From positions 5,952,001 to 6,016,000 of the forward strand of contig NZ_JAFIBW010000001.1 of NCBI RefSeq assembly GCF_017833295.1: DNA of 64,000 nucleotides. Direction: 5' to 3'. Positions within the stretch are counted from its first letter, which is position 1, and each line of letters opens with the position of its first letter. This DNA is from Methylobacterium sp. PvR107 (lineage in GTDB: Bacteria > Pseudomonadota > Alphaproteobacteria > Rhizobiales > Beijerinckiaceae). Below, piece by piece: positions 52,475 to 60,645 of the stretch. A program made the position numbers and the translations under genes. Below the pieces are notes generated by a model. That model made no database searches. It saw only the letters and a list, made by a program, of their open reading frames with translations, and had not been told where the DNA came from.

Positions 52475-53809
52475 TCAGGCGACGCTGCCGTAGAGGTCGT
52501 AGGCCTCGGCCCGGTCGATCTTCACTGTGACGATGTCGCCGACCCGCACCGGGCGCCGGAAGGCGGCGTGGACAGTGCCGTCGATCTCCGGCGCGTCGGC
52601 CTTGGACCGGCCCTTGGCAACCCCACCCTCGACGGAATCGACGATGATCGGCAGCCGCTTGCCGACCTTGGCCCGCTGCAGGCGGAGCGCGATGCCGTTC
52701 TGAGTCTCCATGAACCGGCGCTTGCGCTCGGCCTTCACGTCCGGCGGCACGAGGTCGCCCAGCGCGTTGGCGGTGGCGCCCGCCACCGGCTCGTATTCGA
52801 AGCAGCCGACGCGATCGAGTTTGGCCTCCTGCAGCCAACCCAGAAGCTCCTCGAACTCGGCTTCGGTCTCGCCGGGGAAGCCGACGATGAAGGTCGAGCG
52901 GATCGCGAGGTCCGGGCAGATCTGCCGCCAGCTGCGGATCCGGTCGAGCTGGCGCTCCTGGTTGCCGGGGCGGCGCATGCGCTTGAGCACCGACGGGCTC
53001 GCGTGCTGGAGCGGCATGTCGAGATAGGGCAGCACCTTGCCCTCGGCCATCAGCGGGATGACCTCGTCCACGTGGGGGTAGGGGTAGACGTAGTGGAGCC
53101 GCACCCAGGCCCCGAGCGCGCCGAGTTCCCGGGTCAGGTCGTAGAACTTCGCGCGGACCTGGCGGTCCTGCCACGGGCTCTCGGCATAGCGGATGTCGAC
53201 GCCGTAGGCGCTGGTGTCCTGGCTGACGACCAGCAGCTCCTTCACGCCGGCCTTGACCAGTTTTTCCGCCTCGCGCAGCACGTCGGCGGCTGGGCGGCTG
53301 ACGAGGTTTCCTCGCAACGACGGGATGATGCAGAAGCTGCAGCGGTTGCTGCACCCCTCCGAGATCTTCAGATAGGCGTAGTGGCGCGGGGTGAGCTTGA
53401 TCCCCTGCGGCGGCACGAGATCGAGGAACGGATAGTGGGCCGGCGGCACAGCCTCGTGGACGGCCGCCACCACGGACTCGTAGGCCTGGGGCCCGGTCAC
53501 CGCCAGGAGATCCGGATACTTCTCGCGGATCTCCTCCGGCTGCGCGCCCATGCAGCCGGTGACGATCACCCGGCCGTTCTCCGCCATGGCCTCGCCGATC
53601 GCCGCGAGCGATTCCGCCTTGGCCGAATCGAGGAAGCCGCAGGTGTTGACGATCACCACGTCGGCGCCGTCGTGCCGGCGGGCCAGCTCGTAGCCCTCGG
53701 CGCGCAGATGGGTGAGGATCCGCTCGGAATCGACCAGCGCCTTCGGGCAGCCGAGCGAGACGAAGGAGATCTTGGGGGCCGAGGCCTGGGGGGCAGGTGT
53801 GGCGGTCAT
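52475..53809 (-). CDS. rimO: Ribosomal protein uS12 methylthiotransferase RimO
   Basis: 444 residues. The N-terminal UPF0004 cysteines are in [22 protein letters not shown] and [11 protein letters not shown]; the radical SAM motif is CSNRCSFC in [20 protein letters not shown]; a C-terminal TRAM domain ends DAYDLYG-like ([11 protein letters not shown]). RimO adds a methylthio group to aspartate of ribosomal protein S12. SLRG and the MPLQH segment distinguish it from MiaB. The ATG at 53809 starts MTATPAPQ, close to the usual length. It precedes dinB on the same strand, but a repeat lies between. Confidence 0.95.
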   Translation of the reverse strand: MTATPAPQASAPKISFVSLGCPKALVDSERILTHLRAEGYELARRHDGADVVIVNTCGFLDSAKAESLAAIGEAMAENGRVIVTGCMGAQPEEIREKYPDLLAVTGPQAYESVVAAVHEAVPPAHYPFLDLVPPQGIKLTPRHYAYLKISEGCSNRCSFCIIPSLRGNLVSRPAADVLREAEKLVKAGVKELLVVSQDTSAYGVDIRYAESPWQDRQVRAKFYDLTRELGALGAWVRLHYVYPYPHVDEVIPLMAEGKVLPYLDMPLQHASPSVLKRMRRPGNQERQLDRIRSWRQICPDLAIRSTFIVGFPGETEAEFEELLGWLQEAKLDRVGCFEYEPVAGATANALGDLVPPDVKAERKRRFMETQNGIALRLQRAKVGKRLPIIVDSVEGGVAKGRSKADAPEIDGTVHAAFRRPVRVGDIVTVKIDRAEAYDLYGSVA

Positions 53810-54180
53810 GGGCGCATTCGACGGGTCGGACGCCGCCCGCGCGCGTGGCCTGTGGGACAGTCACACGGAACGCGAGGACGAGAATTCGGGAGGGGTTCCT
53901 ATAGCGGTTCCCGCTGGCCGGCGCGAGACCAGCCGCCGCAGGGGTGCCCGGCCCCGCGCGCGAGGCTGCCAGCCATCGGCAAACTTGGCTGTTGGCCAAG
54001 CCTTTACCGGCTGACCCTGACACCACACATCAAGACGCGGCGGCGCCAGCCGGCGCCGCGGGCCGAGCCCGTGCGGGCCGCACGGCGATGCCTGCGTGGA
54101 ACTGCCGCTTCCCCCGCGGCATCGGCTGTGCGACGGCAGCGTGCGCGCGCCCTTCAAGGACATCAGCCCCGAACCCGGTC
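53810..54180. other. Divergent intergenic region, 371 bp, rimO/pabB
   Basis: Holds the promoters of rimO and the pab operon. The frame of pabB is open upstream to 53944 but shows no family similarity. No clear operator or riboswitch is seen. Confidence 0.45.
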
Positions 54181-55557
54181 ATGTGGACCCGAGAGATCCC
54201 CTTCATCGATCCCGTCGCGGCCGCCGCCCGGTTGCGGCGCCTGCCGGGGCTCGCCTTCCTCGACAGCGCCATGCGGCACGACCCGCTCGGGCGCCATTCG
54301 ATCGTGGCCGCCGACCCGTTCGCGCGCTTCCGCTTCCGGGACGGGCGCGCGACCCTGGACGGCGAGCCGGTGCCGGGCGGCCCCTTCGCGGCGCTGCGCG
54401 CCTGCCTTGCGCCCTATCGGATCGAACCCAGCCCCGAGAACCCCTTCCCGGGCGGGGCAATCGGCTACCTCGCCTACGATCTCGGCGCGGCTTTGGAGCG
54501 GGTCGCGGTGCCGGCCCGTCGGGCGGGGCTGACCGACGACATCGCCCTGAACCTGTACGACACGGCCCTGGTGATCGACCATGCCGCCGGCTCCGCCCGC
54601 CTCGTCGGCACCGGCTTTCCCGAGACCGAGCCGGGCCCGCGGCAGGTCCGCGCCGAGGCGCAGCTCGCCCGGTTCGCCGACCTGCTCGGCGCCGACACAG
54701 CCCCGCCTCCGCCGCTGTCAGGCAATGGCGAGACGCTCACGTGGCGCTCGAACTTCGATCGGCAAAGCTATGAGAATGCGGTTGAAAAGGTCCGCGCCTA
54801 CATCCGGGCGGGGGACATCTATCAGGCCAACATCGCCCAGCGCTTCAGCGCCGACCTGCCGGCCGGCTTCGACCCGTTCGCGCTCTATCGCCGCCTGCGC
54901 GAGACCAATCCGGCGACGTTCGGGGCGTATCTGGAGATGGAGGGACTGACGGTCGCCTCCTCCTCGCCCGAGCGCTTCATCCGGCTGGATGGCCGGCACG
55001 TGGAGACGCGCCCGATCAAGGGTACCGCCCGCCGCCTCGACGATCCGGCGGCCGACCGGGCGGCGGCCGAGGCGCTGCTGGCCTCCGTCAAGGAGCGGGC
55101 CGAGAACGTCATGATCGTCGACCTGCTGCGCAACGACCTGTCCCGGGTCTGCGCGCCGGGCAGCGTCGCCGTGCCCACCCTGTGCGGGCTGGAGACCTAC
55201 GCGGGCGTCCACCATCTGGTGTCGGTGGTGACCGGAGACCTCCGCGACGGGCTCGACGCCCTCGACCTCCTGGAAGGGACCTTTCCCGGGGGCTCGATCA
55301 CCGGCGCGCCGAAGATCCGTGCCATGGACATCATCACGGAGATCGAGGGCGACGCCCGGGAGCTCTATTGCGGCGCCATCGGCCGGATCGGCTTCGACGG
55401 GGCGCTCGACACCTCGATCGCGATCCGCACGGTGTTCATGGACGATCACCAGGCCGTCCTGCAGGCCGGCGGCGGCGTGACCCTGCTGTCGGAGCCCGGC
55501 CCGGAATACGACGAGACCCTGGCCAAGGCCGAGCGCGTGTTCGAGGCCTTCGCATGA
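54181..55557 (+). CDS. pabB: Aminodeoxychorismate synthase component I
   Basis: 458 residues from the ATG at 54181. Chorismate-binding enzyme signatures: SYENAVEKVRAYIRAGDIYQ, ANIAQRF, SSSPERFIRLDGRHVETRPI, KGTARR, AENVMIVDLLRNDLSRV and GGSITGAPKIRAMDII. PabB converts chorismate and ammonia to 4-amino-4-deoxychorismate. The KGTARR segment (rather than the anthranilate-type residues) and the pabA/pabC neighbours support PabB over TrpE. The stop overlaps the pabA start. With PabA and PabC it makes p-aminobenzoate for folate. Confidence 0.93.
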   Translation: MWTREIPFIDPVAAAARLRRLPGLAFLDSAMRHDPLGRHSIVAADPFARFRFRDGRATLDGEPVPGGPFAALRACLAPYRIEPSPENPFPGGAIGYLAYDLGAALERVAVPARRAGLTDDIALNLYDTALVIDHAAGSARLVGTGFPETEPGPRQVRAEAQLARFADLLGADTAPPPPLSGNGETLTWRSNFDRQSYENAVEKVRAYIRAGDIYQANIAQRFSADLPAGFDPFALYRRLRETNPATFGAYLEMEGLTVASSSPERFIRLDGRHVETRPIKGTARRLDDPAADRAAAEALLASVKERAENVMIVDLLRNDLSRVCAPGSVAVPTLCGLETYAGVHHLVSVVTGDLRDGLDALDLLEGTFPGGSITGAPKIRAMDIITEIEGDARELYCGAIGRIGFDGALDTSIAIRTVFMDDHQAVLQAGGGVTLLSEPGPEYDETLAKAERVFEAFA

Positions 55558-56177
55558 TCCTCGTCCTCGACAATTACGACTCGTTCGTCTTCAACGTCGT
55601 CCGCTACCTGGAGGAGCTGGGGGAAGAGGTCCGGGTCGTGCGCAACGACGCCCTCGACGTCGCCGGCATCCGGGCGCTGGCGCCCGAGGCCCTGGTGGTC
55701 TCCCCCGGCCCCTGCACACCCGCGGAGGCCGGGATCTCGCTCCCGGCGATCCGCGACCTGTCGGGGGCGGTGCCGATCCTCGGGGTCTGCCTCGGCCATC
55801 AGGCGATCGGCGCGGCTTTCGGCGGCACGGTCGTGCGGGCGCAGCGCCCGCTTCACGGACAGATGACGCCGATCGCTCATGCCGGCGAGCGGCTGTTCGC
55901 CGGGCTGCCGGCGCCGATGCCGGTGGGGCGCTACCATTCGTTGGTGGTGACGCCCGGCCCCGACATGGAGACGCATCTCTCGGTCGACGCGGTCTCGCAG
56001 GAGGGCGAGGTGATGGCGCTCTCGCACCGGACCCATCCGACCTACGGCATCCAGTTCCATCCGGAATCGGTGCTGACCGAGGGCGGCCACGCCCTGTTCG
56101 CCAATTTTTTGCGACTGGCCCGCGCATGGCGGGAGCGGCGCGGCCGGCAGGCAGGGCCGCGCGATGCTGTGGCGTGA
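55554..56177 (+). CDS. pabA: Aminodeoxychorismate synthase component II (glutamine amidotransferase)
   Basis: 207 residues, start overlapping the pabB stop (ATGA). Class I amidotransferase: MILVLDNYDSFVFNVVRYL, SPGPCTPAEAG, the nucleophile C79 in GVCLGHQAIGAAFGG, and the His-Glu pair in GIQFHPESVLTEGG. It supplies ammonia to PabB. It could in principle also serve TrpE, as the two amidotransferases are alike, but the operon favours folate. The last 14 bp overlap pabC. Confidence 0.94.
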   Translation: MILVLDNYDSFVFNVVRYLEELGEEVRVVRNDALDVAGIRALAPEALVVSPGPCTPAEAGISLPAIRDLSGAVPILGVCLGHQAIGAAFGGTVVRAQRPLHGQMTPIAHAGERLFAGLPAPMPVGRYHSLVVTPGPDMETHLSVDAVSQEGEVMALSHRTHPTYGIQFHPESVLTEGGHALFANFLRLARAWRERRGRQAGPRDAVA

Positions 56178-57015
56178 CGGCACGATCGTCCCCGGGACGA
56201 CCGCCCCGCTCGACCTCACCGACCGCGGCCTGACGCTGGGCGACGGCCTGTTCGACACGGCGCTCGCCCTCGGCGGCCGCGTCGCCTTCGAGGACGCGCA
56301 TATCGCCCGGCTCGTGGCCTCGGCCGACAGGCTGGGGATCCCCGCCGAGCCGGAGCGGATCAGCGCCGCGATGCGGGCGCTGGCGGGGCAGGGGACGCGG
56401 CTGGCGATCCGCACCACCCTCACCCGCGGCTCCGGCCCGCGCGGCCTGAAGCCGCCGGACGATCCGAGCCCGACGCTCTTCGCCACCGCGGCGGCGAGCG
56501 CCCCGAGCGCGGCCTTCGCGCCCCTGCGCCTGTGGCCGACGCCGATCGCCCGCAACGAGACCTCGCCGGCCGTCCGGCTGAAGACGCTCGGCTACCTCGA
56601 CGCGGTGCTGGCCGCCCGGGAGGCCGCCGCGGCGGGCTTCGACGAGGCGCTGTTCTGCAACACGCGGGGGCACGTCGCCTGCGCGGGCACCGGCAACCTG
56701 TTCGCGCTGTTCGGGCAGAGTCTGGTGACGCCGCCGCTCACCGACGGTGTGCTGGCGGGCATCGTCCGGGCCGAGATCCTGGGCCTCGCCGCCGGATGCG
56801 GGCTGCGGGCCGAGGAGCGGTCGCTCAGCCTGTCGGAATGGCGCGCGGCCGAGGCCGTGGTCCTGACCAATTCCCTCCGGCTCCTGGCCCCCGTGACGGC
56901 GATCGGCGACAAGGCCTTCGCCAGCGCCCGGCACCCGGCGGTGGCCTGCCTGAGAGCGGCGCTCACGGCCTCGGTAGCCGCTTCCTGCGGCGTGGCGGCG
57001 GACGTCGTCGCGTGA
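56164..57015 (+). CDS. pabC: Aminodeoxychorismate lyase
   Basis: 283 residues of fold-type IV PLP enzyme: TDRGLTLGDGLFDTALALGG, IRTTLTRGSGPRGL, and the PLP-lysine K140 in AVRLKTLGYLDAVLAAREA; the cofactor-phosphate segment is GTGNLFAL. It eliminates pyruvate from aminodeoxychorismate to give p-aminobenzoate. D-amino acid or branched-chain aminotransferases share the fold, but the overlap with pabA makes PabC by far the best call. The stop overlaps the start of the DoxX-like gene. Confidence 0.93.
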   Translation: MLWRDGTIVPGTTAPLDLTDRGLTLGDGLFDTALALGGRVAFEDAHIARLVASADRLGIPAEPERISAAMRALAGQGTRLAIRTTLTRGSGPRGLKPPDDPSPTLFATAAASAPSAAFAPLRLWPTPIARNETSPAVRLKTLGYLDAVLAAREAAAAGFDEALFCNTRGHVACAGTGNLFALFGQSLVTPPLTDGVLAGIVRAEILGLAAGCGLRAEERSLSLSEWRAAEAVVLTNSLRLLAPVTAIGDKAFASARHPAVACLRAALTASVAASCGVAADVVA

Positions 57016-57518
57016 CCGATCCGGCGAATGCGACGGGCCGTCGCCGGCTCCGCTACGGGCTCGCGGCCCTTTACGCCGTCATCGGGATCGTGCACCTCGC
57101 GGCGACCGACGCGATGCTGCCGCTGATGCCCGGCTGGGTGCCGGCACCGCGGCTGGTCATCCTGGCGACCGGCCTGTGCGAGATCGCCGGCGCCGCCGGC
57201 CTCCTGACCCGCCGGTTCCGGCGCGCGGCCGCGACCGGCCTCGCCCTCTACGCGGTCTGCGTCTACCCGGCCAACCTCAAACACGCCTTCGCGCATGTCC
57301 ATATCGACGGCATTCCGGATTCCTGGTGGTACCACGGCCCGCGCCTGGCGTTTCAGCCGGTCTTCGTCTGGGCGGCGCTCTGGGCCGGCGGTCTGATCGA
57401 CTGGCCGTTCCGCCGGCGCGGGCGGTCGTTCGGAGCAGGCGCCAAGACATCCGTGGATGCTCCGCCGGCCGGCGGGGCCGGCCCGCGCGACCGGCCAGCA
57501 ACGATCCAGGAACCTTGA
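57012..57518 (+). CDS. DoxX-like membrane protein
   Basis: 168 residues from a GTG overlapping the pabC stop. Four membrane helices (LRYGLAALYAVIGIVHLAA, LVILATGLCEIAGAAGLLT, AAATGLALYAVCVYPANLKH, LAFQPVFVWAALWAGGLID) in the DoxX/YphA arrangement, with a conserved-looking NLKHAF and a WWYHGPRLAFQP segment. DoxX proteins are poorly understood inner-membrane proteins, sometimes tied to oxidative-stress complexes. Its place at the end of the pab operon is a translational coupling rather than a known functional link. Immediately followed by an inverted repeat. Confidence 0.82.
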   Translation: MTDPANATGRRRLRYGLAALYAVIGIVHLAATDAMLPLMPGWVPAPRLVILATGLCEIAGAAGLLTRRFRRAAATGLALYAVCVYPANLKHAFAHVHIDGIPDSWWYHGPRLAFQPVFVWAALWAGGLIDWPFRRRGRSFGAGAKTSVDAPPAGGAGPRDRPATIQEP

Positions 57519-57568
57519 TCACAGGATCCTGGGATCCCGGGATCACGGCAGGCTTTGATCCTGTGATC
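57517..57568. repeat. Long inverted repeat at end of pab operon
   Basis: GATCACAGGATC (57517-57528) is the exact reverse complement of GATCCTGTGATC (57557-57568), 28 bp apart, with further GGGATCCCGGGATC sequence between. It overlaps the stop codon of the DoxX-like gene. Either a terminator stem or an operator with two GATC-rich arms. Confidence 0.6.
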
Positions 57569-58012
57569 CGGGCGATAGACTGCCCGCCAGCTGCCGCGTG
57601 CGCCGGAATACCGGGCCGCGTGGCCCCGATACGGGCGGATTCCATGACCAGGCGCCGCGATCCGGGCCGAACCCGCCCGCCGCTCCCGGATACCCTGCCG
57701 GACCGCGATGCGGTCGAGCGCGCCCTCGAGACCGTTCTCGACCGCCTGCGGCCCAAGCCGGCCGGCCCCAAGCCGGCGGGTCCCAAGCCGTCGGGGCTCA
57801 AGCCGTCGGGGCTCAAGCCGGCCGGGTCCGCCGGATCCGAACCGGCGCGCGTCGGGCTGGGCCGGAAATCGCGCTCGGACGGGACGGCACCCGAGCTGCG
57901 AAAGGTTCCTCCACAGGGCGAAGATATCGTCCGGATACGACCGGCAGGACCCGCGTTCCCCGTCCGGACGCCGCGCAATCGCCTGCGGCCCTCGATGGAG
58001 ACAGAGACCCCC
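57569..58012 (+). other. Upstream region of the ferritin-like gene, with an open N-terminal extension
   Basis: About 440 bp in which the frame of the downstream gene is open from an ATG at 57644 (reads MTRRRDPGRTRPPLPDTLPD, then DRDAVERALETVLDRLRP and the tandem repeat). This could be a separate N-terminal segment of that protein or a non-coding leader. Confidence 0.4.
57752..57826 (+). repeat. Five tandem 15-bp units coding PKPAG/LKPSG
   Basis: CCCAAGCCGGCCGGC and variants repeat five times without interruption. In the frame of the ferritin-like gene the peptide is (P/L)KP(A/S)G. Such tandem units expand and contract by slippage. Confidence 0.75.
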
Positions 58013-58549
58013 ATGGCCAAGCAGAAGACGCTGCACGACGCCTTCTACGAGACGCTGAAGGACGTCTATTACGCCGAGAAGCAATCCGTGAAGGCCCTCA
58101 AGAAGTCCGCCAAGTCCGCGGAGCACGCGGAGCTGCGCCAAGCCTTCGAGACTCATGCCGAGGAGAGCGCCCAGCAGGTGGAGCGCCTGACGCAGGTCTT
58201 CGAGATCATCGGGAAGCCCGCCCGCGCGAAGACCTGCGAGGCCATGCAGGGCATCGTCTCCGAGATGGAGGAGGATCTCGAGGATTTCGAGGGCAGCCCG
58301 GCCGCCGACGCGGTGCTGGCCGCCTGCGCCCAGGCGGTGGAGCATTACGAGATCAGCCGCTACGGCACCCTGAAGACCTGGGCCGGCCAGCTCGGCTACG
58401 GCGAGGCCGCCAAGCTGCTGGACGAGACCCTGCAGGAGGAGAAGAAGACCGACGCCCTGCTCTCCAAGATCGCCGAGTCGATCAACGCCGCCGGCGATCC
58501 CGAGGATGCCGAGGGTCCGAAGGGCAAGGGCTCGAAGAAGGCCGCCTGA
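58013..58549 (+). CDS. Ferritin-like protein, YciE/DUF892 family
   Basis: 178 residues from the ATG at 58013 (an alternative ATG is at 57995, or 57644 if the repeat region is translated). The four-helix bundle of DUF892 is clear: LHDAFYETLKDVYYAEKQSV, LRQAFETHAEESAQQVERLT, QVFEIIGKPARAKTCEAMQG, AVEHYEISRYGTLKTWAGQL and LLDETLQEEKKTDALLS, with the Glu and His residues expected for a di-iron site. These proteins are induced by general stress in many alphaproteobacteria and are thought to bind iron. C-terminus is basic (KGKGSKKAA). Confidence 0.9.
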   Translation: MAKQKTLHDAFYETLKDVYYAEKQSVKALKKSAKSAEHAELRQAFETHAEESAQQVERLTQVFEIIGKPARAKTCEAMQGIVSEMEEDLEDFEGSPAADAVLAACAQAVEHYEISRYGTLKTWAGQLGYGEAAKLLDETLQEEKKTDALLSKIAESINAAGDPEDAEGPKGKGSKKAA

Positions 58550-58631
58550 GCGCACCATCCGGCCGGCACCGCCGCGGCGGTGCCGGATCGCGCCGATCCC
58601 GACATCGGCCGTCCGGGCGGAACGCGAAGGC

Positions 58632-58970
58632 TCAGCCCGCCTTCTCGATCGCGCTGAGCGGTGTCCAGTAGCAGCGATCCTGGCTGTCCGTCAGGGTGAG
58701 GCAACCGTAGGTCATCGTGCGGGATTCCAACCGGACCTCCTCGCCGAGCTTCCAGGACCGGCATTCGCCGCTGGCGAGACTGACACGCAGCAGCTGCCCG
58801 AACCCCTCCTCGTCGCCGGCCATGACCAGCTTGAACAGGCGGTCCGTGACCTCCTGGGTGTGGCAGCCGAAGCGCTCCTTGACGATCGTCTCGGCCGCGG
58901 CGGGCCGGGATAGCGACGCCAGGGCGGAGAGGGCGGCAAGCGTCGTGAGGATGGGCAGGGTTGGGCGCAT
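58632..58970 (-). CDS. Secreted hypothetical protein
   Basis: 112 residues from the ATG at 58970. Signal peptide (LPILTTLAALSALASLSRP, cut at AAA-ET), then a mature part of ~85 residues with four cysteines (FGCHTQ, GECRSW, YGCLTL, DRCYWT) and KERFGCHTQEVTDRLFKLV. It looks like a small disulphide-bonded periplasmic protein. Family not recognised. It lies downstream of mazG on the same strand (77 bp), convergent to the ferritin-like gene. Confidence 0.72.
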   Translation of the reverse strand: MRPTLPILTTLAALSALASLSRPAAAETIVKERFGCHTQEVTDRLFKLVMAGDEEGFGQLLRVSLASGECRSWKLGEEVRLESRTMTYGCLTLTDSQDRCYWTPLSAIEKAG

Positions 58971-59047
58971 GCGCGGAACATATCCGCCGAACGCCGCCTG
59001 TCGAGCCCTTGAGAGCAGGCCCCCGCGCGGGCGATCGCCGCGCCCGC

Positions 59048-59977
59048 TCACGTCTTGTGGGTCGCCTCGTCCCGTTTGGCCGCCTGCCAGGCCGCCTCCA
59101 TGGCGGCGAGGTCCGAGCGGCCGAGTTCGCCGCCCGCCGCCCGCAGCTGCCCCGCCATCGCGGCGAAGCGGCGCTCGAACTTGGCGGTGCCGTCGCGCAG
59201 GGCCGTCTCGGGGTCGATCCCGGCATGCCGGGCGAGGTTGGCCACCGAGAACAGGAGATCGCCGATCTCCTCCGCGAGGGCCTGCGGGTCGCCCGCCTCC
59301 AGGGCTTCGGCGACCTCGTCGGTCTCCTCGCGGACCTTGTCGACGACCTGCACGGCGTTGTCCCAGTCGAAGCCGTAGGCCGCCGCCCGCCGGGAGATCT
59401 TCTCCGCCCGGGCGAGGGCCGGGAGCGCGCGGGCGACGCCGCCGAGCGGATCCGGTGCGCCGGGTGCCGCGGACCGGTGCGCCCGCTCCTGCGCCTTGAT
59501 CGCCGCCCATTGCGCCTCGACCTGCGCCGGATCGCGCAGCGGGGAGCCCGCGGGCAGGGGCTGCCCGTCCCGGTCGAAGACGTGCGGATGGCGGCGGACC
59601 AGCTTGTCGCCGATCGCCCGCGCCACGTCGTCGAACGCGAAGGCGCCGGCCTCCTCGGCCATCTGCGCCTGGAACACCACCTGGAGCAGCAGGTCGCCGA
59701 GTTCGTCGCGCAGGTCGTCGCGATCGCCGCGCGCCACCGCGTCGGCGACCTCGTAGGCCTCCTCGATCGTGTAGGGCACGATGGTCGCGGGTGTCTGCGC
59801 CACGTCCCAGGGGCAGCCGCGGACGGGGTCGCGCAAGATCGCCATCAGGCGCAGGAGCCTGTGCAGCGGTGCCTCCCCGGACGGCTCCTCGGAAGGCTGA
59901 TCAGAAGGCTTCTGGGACACCAATCCGGCGGTCGCCTCGATCATGCCGGATCGTCCCTCGTCGCGTGCGTCGCTCAC
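59048..59977 (-). CDS. mazG: Nucleoside triphosphate pyrophosphohydrolase MazG
   Basis: 309 residues; a GTG at 59977 is the first start, but the ATG at 59944 has a better GAGGGA site. Two MazG domains: the first with LMAILRDPVRGCPWDVAQT, EEAYEVADAVARGD, RDELGDLLLQVVFQA; the second with VREETDEVAEALEAGD and LAEEIGDLLFSVANLARH, carrying the E-x-x-E-x12-28-E-x-x-D metal pattern. MazG removes dangerous dNTPs and lowers (p)ppGpp-related toxicity during starvation. Upstream of the small secreted gene. Confidence 0.94.
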   Translation of the reverse strand: MSDARDEGRSGMIEATAGLVSQKPSDQPSEEPSGEAPLHRLLRLMAILRDPVRGCPWDVAQTPATIVPYTIEEAYEVADAVARGDRDDLRDELGDLLLQVVFQAQMAEEAGAFAFDDVARAIGDKLVRRHPHVFDRDGQPLPAGSPLRDPAQVEAQWAAIKAQERAHRSAAPGAPDPLGGVARALPALARAEKISRRAAAYGFDWDNAVQVVDKVREETDEVAEALEAGDPQALAEEIGDLLFSVANLARHAGIDPETALRDGTAKFERRFAAMAGQLRAAGGELGRSDLAAMEAAWQAAKRDEATHKT

Positions 59978-60034
59978 GCCCCGGGCGTTAGACCATGGCG
60001 GGCCAAAGGGGAATCCGTGCGCGCGGGAGCCCGA

Positions 60035-60268
60035 TCAGACCCGGGCGTCGCGCTCGCGCACCTGTTCGTCCTGCAGGCCGTTGAGATAGGCGGTGAGACG
60101 TCCGCTGACCGCCGGGTCGGCGCACTGGACCCAGAGCGGGGCCGGGAGGGTTCGGATCGGCAGGCGCAGCAGGAAGGCCTCGGCCGAGAGGGCCGCCTCC
60201 CGCTCCGAGGCGGCGGCCAGCAGCCGGGCGCCGGCCTGCGTGCCGATCAGGATTGCGATCGTTGCCAT
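60035..60268 (-). CDS. Small hypothetical protein
   Basis: 77 residues from the ATG at 60268. MATIAILIGTQAGARLLAAA is followed by a helical polar part (REAALSAEAFLLRLPIRTL, PLWVQCADPAVSGRLTAYLN, QDEQVRERDARV). The same frame is open upstream to at least 60580 (GTG), where it reads protein-like (YQLRRTLEHADGHSGLAFT, then SLEAADADAAILKARDLCRE), so a longer protein of about 181 residues is possible; a different frame also reads well at 60,325-60,400, hinting at a frameshifted ancestor. Unknown family. Confidence 0.45.
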   Translation of the reverse strand: MATIAILIGTQAGARLLAAASEREAALSAEAFLLRLPIRTLPAPLWVQCADPAVSGRLTAYLNGLQDEQVRERDARV

Positions 60269-60645
60269 TGAGAATGCGCCATCAACCGACAACGGCGCGA
60301 GGCCTCCGTGCGTTGCGTCCGGACTCAGCGCGTGGGTCGAACGCCGAGCGGCTCCCGGGCCAGCGCCAGGCTGAACGACCACAGGATCCGCCCCGGCCAG
60401 CAGCATGCCGGCGGCCTCGCGGCAGAGGTCCCGAGCCTTGAGGATCGCGGCGTCCGCGTCGGCGGCCTCCAGGCTGTCGCAGGTGAAGGCGAGGCCCGAG
60501 TGGCCGTCCGCGTGCTCCAGGGTGCGTCGGAGTTGATAGGCGGCATCGCTCGCTCCACCCTGTGGAGAAGGACCGGCCACCGCAGCGCGGGCGACGTCCG
60601 ACACTCGAGGCTGGCGGGAGCCCCGGCCGACCGGGCTGATCCAGA
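60269..60645 (-). other. Region between small gene and glycosyltransferase, 377 bp
   Basis: Contains the protein-like open stretch noted for the preceding small gene (about 60,360-60,580). Whether it is the 5' part of that gene, a second small gene or a decayed gene cannot be settled from one sequence. Confidence 0.4.
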
